Both the position numbers and the translations under genes were made by a program. Positions 4,874 to 8,337 of a stretch of DNA of 8,337 bases are shown in pieces. Numbering within the stretch: position 1 is the first letter of the stretch; every line of letters begins with the position of its first letter. Origin of the DNA: Chthonomonadaceae bacterium (GTDB taxonomy: Bacteria; Armatimonadota; Chthonomonadetes; Chthonomonadales; Chthonomonadaceae); the NCBI GenBank assembly GCA_025355115.1, contig JANXLO010000313.1:1-8337 (forward strand), in the 5' to 3' direction. Below the pieces are notes generated by a model that was not told the origin of the DNA, searched no databases, and saw only the letters and a list, made by a program, of their open reading frames with translations.

Positions 4874-7471
4874 TCACTCCCATGCAATAAGCGACAGCTC
4901 TATGGGAAGCTCGGCGTCGGGATGGGTGGGAAGGATGCGCACGGCGAACCCCTGCTGCCCGCTCTTCTCGCAGGGGAAATCTCCCTCATAGACGTGCAGA
5001 CCGCTCTCCTCTGACTTCCAGATGAGCGGCGTCACCGTGCCGTCCACTACTTGACGGTTGGTGTCGAGGACTCCGTGAACCGCCTGTACGGTCACATCGC
5101 TATGAGTTAGCTCGCCAAGGCGAACATGCACGGCGATGTGCAGGGTGTCTCCGACGTGGTAGCTGTCCTCTGTTCCTTTCTCGGTCTGCGCCCCAACCAC
5201 GGTCGCGGCCTTTGCCGGCATATCCACCTTCTCGACTTTGACTTGGCTCCACTGCTCACGCATCTTGTGCTTCCAGGCGACCAGCGCCTTGGCCCGCGCC
5301 ATGTCGTCGGCGAGGAGCATGGTGCTGCGCGTGGAGGCGGGCAGATAGAAGCGCTCCGCATACTCCGAGACCATTCGGTGCGTGTTGAACCGCGGACAGA
5401 GCAACCGCATGGAGTTTCGAACGCGCGCCAACCAGGCGCGGGGGATGCCCTCTGCGCTGCGGTCGTAGAAAATCGGCACGACCTCCTTCTCCAGTATCTC
5501 GTAGAGGGCATTCGCCTCCAGATGATCCTGCTCCGCCTCGTCACTGTACTCCTCGCCGCGCCCGATAGACCAGCCGGCCCCCGGCTCATAGCCCTCGGCC
5601 CACCAGCCGTCCGGAATGGAGACGTTGAGGCCGCCGTTCGCCAGTATCTTCATGCCGCTGGTGCCGCTGGCCTCCATGGGACGGCGCGGCGTATTGAGCC
5701 AGATGTCCACGCCCTGGACCAGCTCGCGCGCCACGGTCAGGTCGTAGTCCTCCAGAAAAACGATTCGACGGCGAGCCTCATCGCGGTTGGCGAACTGAAC
5801 AACCTGGCGTATCAGCTCCTTGCCTCCATCGTCCTTCGGATGAGCCTTGCCCGCCATGACGATTTGGACGGGCCTGTTGGCATCGTTGAGCATTCGAAAC
5901 AGCCGCTCCGAGTCCGAGAGCAGGAGAGTGGCGCGTTTGTAGGTGGCGAATCGACGGGCGAAACCGATGGTCAGAGCATTGGGTGAGAGTACTTCGCGAG
6001 TCTGCCTAATTTCGTATTCGCTCCGATTGCGATGCTCGTACTGCGCCTTGAGACGCGCGCGGGCGAACTCCACGAGGGCGGCCCGGCGGCGCTCGCAGAC
6101 GCGCCATAGCTCGTCGTCCGGGATGTTGTCCACTTTCGCCCAGATCGCGGGATCGCTCATGTCCCACTGCCAGCGCGCGCCTAAATACCGATCCAGCAGG
6201 TCGGACATCTCCTTGGAAATGTAGGATCGGATATGAATGCCGTTGGTGACGTGCCCGACGGGAACTTCGGCCTCAGGGAAGCCCGGATAGCCGGTATGCA
6301 CCATGTGGCGCGAGACTTTGCCGTGCAGCTTGCTGACGCCGTTGACGTGGTGGGAGTGGCGCAGAGCGAAGGCAGCCATGTTGAACCGTTCGGTCTGATC
6401 GTTGCGATTTACGCGCCCCAGCGCCATGAAATCCGCGAAGGGCAACCCCATCTGCTCGACGTAGGTGCTGAGATAGCGGGTCAGAAGCTCGGTGGAGAAG
6501 TAGTCAAAGCCAGCAGGAACGGGAGTGTGGGTGGTGAACAGGTTTCCCGCGGAGGCGGCCTCGCGAGCCTCAGCGTAGCTGACGCCGTGCGCGACCATCT
6601 GCATGCGGGCGCGCTCCAGCGCCATGAACGCCGAGTGGCCCTCGTTCATATGGCATGCGGTTGGGGTGATGCCGAGCGCGGTGAGGGCGCGCAGGCCGCC
6701 AATGCCCAGAACGATCTCCTGCATGAGCCGCATCTCGACGTCCCCGCCGTAGAGCTGATCGGTGATGTTCTGATCCTCGGGACTGTTGCTCGGTATGTTG
6801 GTGTCGAGCAGATAGAGCGGGATGCGCCCTACCTGAGCGCGCCAGACCTGCGCCCAGACAACGCGGCCAGGGAAGTCGAGCGCGATGCAGAGAGGCTCGC
6901 CATGCGCGTTGCGCTCGGGCTGGAGGGGCATGTTATAGAAGTCGTTGTCGGGATAGCGCTCCTGCTGCCATCCGTCCGTGTTGAGCGACTGCCGGAAGTA
7001 GCCCTGCTGATAGAGGAGCCCTACAGCGACGAGGGGCAGGCCCAGGTCACTGGAGGATTTGAGGTGATCCCCGGAAAGCACACCCAGACCGCCGGAGTAG
7101 ATCGGCAGGCACTCCGTGAGGCCGAACTCCATGCTGAAATACGCGATGCGAACGTCGGGCTGGCCAGCATGGTGCCGCTGATACCAGGTGTTGCGGGACT
7201 GCATGTAGGAGTCCAGCCCGCGCCCGATCCGATCGAGCTGCGCAAGAAACGCCTCGTCCTGGGCGGCGTCCCTGAGTCGGTCCTGCGCAATGCTGCCCAG
7301 CATCCGAACGGGGTTATGCCCCGTCTGCTCCCAAAGGTCGGGGTCGAGCCCCTGAAAGAGGGCAATGGTCTCCGGATCCCAGGCCCAGCGCAAGTTGTAA
7401 GCGATATCTCGCAGCCCGCGAAGCGACTCGGGCAGGGAAGGCACGACATGAAAAGAGTGTACAGTTGGCAT
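4874..7471 (-). CDS. glgP: Alpha-glucan phosphorylase (GT35, long DUF3417-containing type)
   Basis: An 865-residue cytoplasmic enzyme that releases glucose-1-phosphate from alpha-1,4-glucan (glycogen or maltodextrin) using phosphate and pyridoxal phosphate. The first ~90 residues (LPESLRGLRDIAYNLRWAWD at 13-32, HNPVRML at 52-58) match the DUF3417 region of the longer bacterial/archaeal phosphorylase group. The catalytic part has YFSMEFGL (111-118), YSGGLGVLSGDHLKSSSDLG (125-144), HMNEGHSAF (274-282), TTHTPVPAGFD (313-323), HHVNGVSKLHG (374-384), GHVTNGIH (406-413), ARRFATYKRA (505-514) and MEASGTSGMK (599-608). K608 is the expected PLP-binding lysine. The C-terminal ~120 residues resemble the extension usual for this group. 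Nothing is missing and the length is normal. ATG at 7471 follows GGAGGA with a 9-nt spacer. It is convergent with the symporter gene and has no glycogen-pathway neighbour in the window. Confidence 0.95.
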   Translation of the reverse strand: MPTVHSFHVVPSLPESLRGLRDIAYNLRWAWDPETIALFQGLDPDLWEQTGHNPVRMLGSIAQDRLRDAAQDEAFLAQLDRIGRGLDSYMQSRNTWYQRHHAGQPDVRIAYFSMEFGLTECLPIYSGGLGVLSGDHLKSSSDLGLPLVAVGLLYQQGYFRQSLNTDGWQQERYPDNDFYNMPLQPERNAHGEPLCIALDFPGRVVWAQVWRAQVGRIPLYLLDTNIPSNSPEDQNITDQLYGGDVEMRLMQEIVLGIGGLRALTALGITPTACHMNEGHSAFMALERARMQMVAHGVSYAEAREAASAGNLFTTHTPVPAGFDYFSTELLTRYLSTYVEQMGLPFADFMALGRVNRNDQTERFNMAAFALRHSHHVNGVSKLHGKVSRHMVHTGYPGFPEAEVPVGHVTNGIHIRSYISKEMSDLLDRYLGARWQWDMSDPAIWAKVDNIPDDELWRVCERRRAALVEFARARLKAQYEHRNRSEYEIRQTREVLSPNALTIGFARRFATYKRATLLLSDSERLFRMLNDANRPVQIVMAGKAHPKDDGGKELIRQVVQFANRDEARRRIVFLEDYDLTVARELVQGVDIWLNTPRRPMEASGTSGMKILANGGLNVSIPDGWWAEGYEPGAGWSIGRGEEYSDEAEQDHLEANALYEILEKEVVPIFYDRSAEGIPRAWLARVRNSMRLLCPRFNTHRMVSEYAERFYLPASTRSTMLLADDMARAKALVAWKHKMREQWSQVKVEKVDMPAKAATVVGAQTEKGTEDSYHVGDTLHIAVHVRLGELTHSDVTVQAVHGVLDTNRQVVDGTVTPLIWKSEESGLHVYEGDFPCEKSGQQGFAVRILPTHPDAELPIELSLIAWE

Positions 7472-7692
7472 AAGAGCATTTCCTCCATGCCGATTTTACC
7501 CCACCGCGTCTCCAATTCCTATCAATTTCTGGCTCATTACGCGGATATTCATCGGCGTTGAGGATCATGCCACGAATTCGGCTTCGCTCTGATAACAGCA
7601 ATGCACTCGGGCTGATGCCAAAACAGATGATTTATTACTTTGCCCGTGCAATCCATCGCACAAATGCATTCCCAGATCGAAAAAACGCATTC
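7472..7692. other. Intergenic region upstream of glgP
   Basis: These 221 nt must hold the 3' end of the right-hand gene's transcript and probably the glgP promoter. I see no convincing gene. On the minus strand TTGATA (7525-7520) and TAAAAT (7498-7493) resemble -35 and -10 boxes, but the 21-nt spacer is too long and the start would fall almost on the Shine-Dalgarno, so no promoter is called. Base composition shifts here from GC-rich (glgP) to distinctly AT-richer sequence to the right. Confidence 0.5.
7481..7486 (-). promoter_or_regulatory. Ribosome binding site of glgP
   Basis: On the minus strand GGAGGA lies 9 nt before the ATG at 7471-7469. It is the only strong site near the N-terminus and agrees with the position of the conserved DUF3417 region, so it fixes the start. 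Confidence 0.8.
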
Positions 7693-7707
7693 TCACTTCT
7701 TGGTGAG
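7680..7707 (-). terminator. Weak candidate terminator at the end of the right-hand gene
   Basis: On the minus strand CTCAC (7707-7703) and GTGAG (7696-7692) form a 5-bp stem with a 6-nt loop, overlapping the stop codon. A run of six T (7685-7680) follows after 6 nt. The stem is short and the T run is not directly attached, so this is a weak intrinsic terminator at best. Confidence 0.3.
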
Positions 7708-8337
7708 CTTTGGGCCGATGTACACGACATACACTTTATTGGCAGTGGATCTGTATGGCCATTCAAAATGAATGCGAAAGTACTCAGTGCTAATTTTGCC
7801 ATGCCAGGGGCAAAAAACCTTCTTTGTTGTACTCATAGGCGAAGGGAAAGTCAAATCTCCTTCGAAAAGGCGTTTATTGGTATCTGACTCATCTGTAAAC
7901 CAGGGAGTACTTCCCTGAAAGTGATTTTGAAAGGCAATGTTACCTGCTTTAGTCCGCTCGCCGTTTTCATTTACTTCCGCCAGGATGTTAAGCACTTGAC
8001 AGCGGAGCTTTGCCTGACTCGCGATGGCAGGGACGAACGGGATGCCATACAAGGGCTTAAGTATGTAATCAGCGAGAATTATCCGTGGACAGAATAGTCG
8101 AATCCAATCCATGAGCTGAGGCCAACTTTGGACGATTTGGCTCCGCGCTTCAGAGTCCCATTTCTCCATCTGGGCGACAGCGTCTAGATGCATCCAAATA
8201 TTTTCGACTTGGATTTCGATGTGGTTATCGTCGTCGTGCTGCCAGATAACCTTGAGGGGTGAAAGTGTGAAATTGGAAGGAGTGAAGCTCAGCAGAGCAG
8301 CATGATGGCCAGTTTCTACACGGAATGCAACCTCCGC
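7693..8337 (-). CDS. Uncharacterised protein with CPWHGK / RIHFEW / YIGPK C-terminus (partial, 5' end outside window)
   Basis: Reading the minus strand from the window edge, the frame is open for 214 residues to TGA at 7695-7693. An internal ATG at 8193 would give 166 residues, but the 48 codons upstream are also open, so the gene almost certainly starts beyond the window. The visible protein has no signal peptide or clear membrane helix. It has an acidic HDDDNH patch (residues 34-39), a middle part rich in aromatic residues (WPQLMDWIRLFCPRIIL, 72-88), and a notable C-terminus: CPWHGKI (176-182), YFRIHFEW (186-193... about) and VYVVYIGPKLTKK ending at 214. The Cys/His-rich WH.KI followed by RIHF and YIG recalls C-termini of uncharacterised proteins I associate with defence or mobile regions; this is from memory and not a family assignment. 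GC is about 43-45% in three lines counted by hand, lower than in the neighbouring genes, consistent with acquired DNA. Function unknown. Confidence 0.7.
   Translation of the reverse strand, partial: AEVAFRVETGHHAALLSFTPSNFTLSPLKVIWQHDDDNHIEIQVENIWMHLDAVAQMEKWDSEARSQIVQSWPQLMDWIRLFCPRIILADYILKPLYGIPFVPAIASQAKLRCQVLNILAEVNENGERTKAGNIAFQNHFQGSTPWFTDESDTNKRLFEGDLTFPSPMSTTKKVFCPWHGKISTEYFRIHFEWPYRSTANKVYVVYIGPKLTKK

Noticed and set aside
5126..5986. 286-codon plus-strand reading frame opposite the C-terminal half of glgP
   Set aside because: Same antisense shadow effect; low-complexity, arginine/alanine/leucine-rich translation without motifs.
7493..7525. Possible sigma70 promoter for glgP (TTGATA ... 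TAAAAT on the minus strand)
   Set aside because: Spacer of 21 nt is outside the usual range and the transcript would begin almost at the Shine-Dalgarno.
6233..7561. 442-codon plus-strand reading frame opposite glgP
   Set aside because: It lies almost wholly antisense to a phosphorylase with all family motifs. Long antisense frames are common opposite GC-rich genes, and its translation shows no recognisable domain.
7558..7887. 109-codon plus-strand frame at the left of the AT-rich region
   Set aside because: It overlaps the minus-strand gene, whose C-terminus looks constrained; it starts at TTG without a Shine-Dalgarno and has no recognisable motif.

Overview
The window looks like chromosomal sequence from a moderately GC-rich, Gram-negative-type bacterium. 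Supporting this are an HpnI-type family 21 glycosyltransferase, a small ArnE/EmrE-like membrane protein, a long alpha-glucan phosphorylase with an N-terminal DUF3417-like region, and TTG start use. This combination fits groups such as Acidobacteriota or Armatimonadota, but no marker gene here fixes the taxonomy. No RNA genes, IS elements, CRISPR arrays, integrase genes or replication origin were seen.

Layout. (1) 1-162: 3' end of a membrane protein gene cut by the window edge. (2) 227-1000: a secreted protein of unknown function with a CsgG/TolB-N-like sequence pattern. (3) 1088-4816: four closely packed plus-strand genes, probably one transcript: a four-helix DMT/ArnE-like protein, a GT21 glycosyltransferase (2 nt gap), thiamine pyrophosphokinase (23 nt gap), and a sodium:solute symporter-family transporter (4 nt ATGA overlap). 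(4) 4817-4873: a short convergent spacer within an 11-bp perfect inverted repeat that probably forms a shared 3'-end hairpin. (5) 4874-7471, minus strand: alpha-glucan phosphorylase. (6) 7472-7692: upstream region of the phosphorylase. (7) 7693-8337, minus strand: 3' part of an uncharacterised gene, visibly AT-richer than the rest.

How the genes may work together. The DMT protein and the GT21 enzyme form a plausible lipid-glycosylation and flipping pair for hopanoid or sphingolipid head groups. Thiamine pyrophosphokinase and the overlapping symporter form a plausible vitamin B1 salvage pair (uptake, then pyrophosphorylation). The phosphorylase stands alone and releases glucose-1-phosphate from storage glucan. 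Nothing here is clearly a new multi-gene system. The best leads are the two two-gene couplings, the altered sodium-site residues in the symporter, and the compositionally distinct gene with a CPWHGK / RIHFEW / YIGPK C-terminus at the right end.
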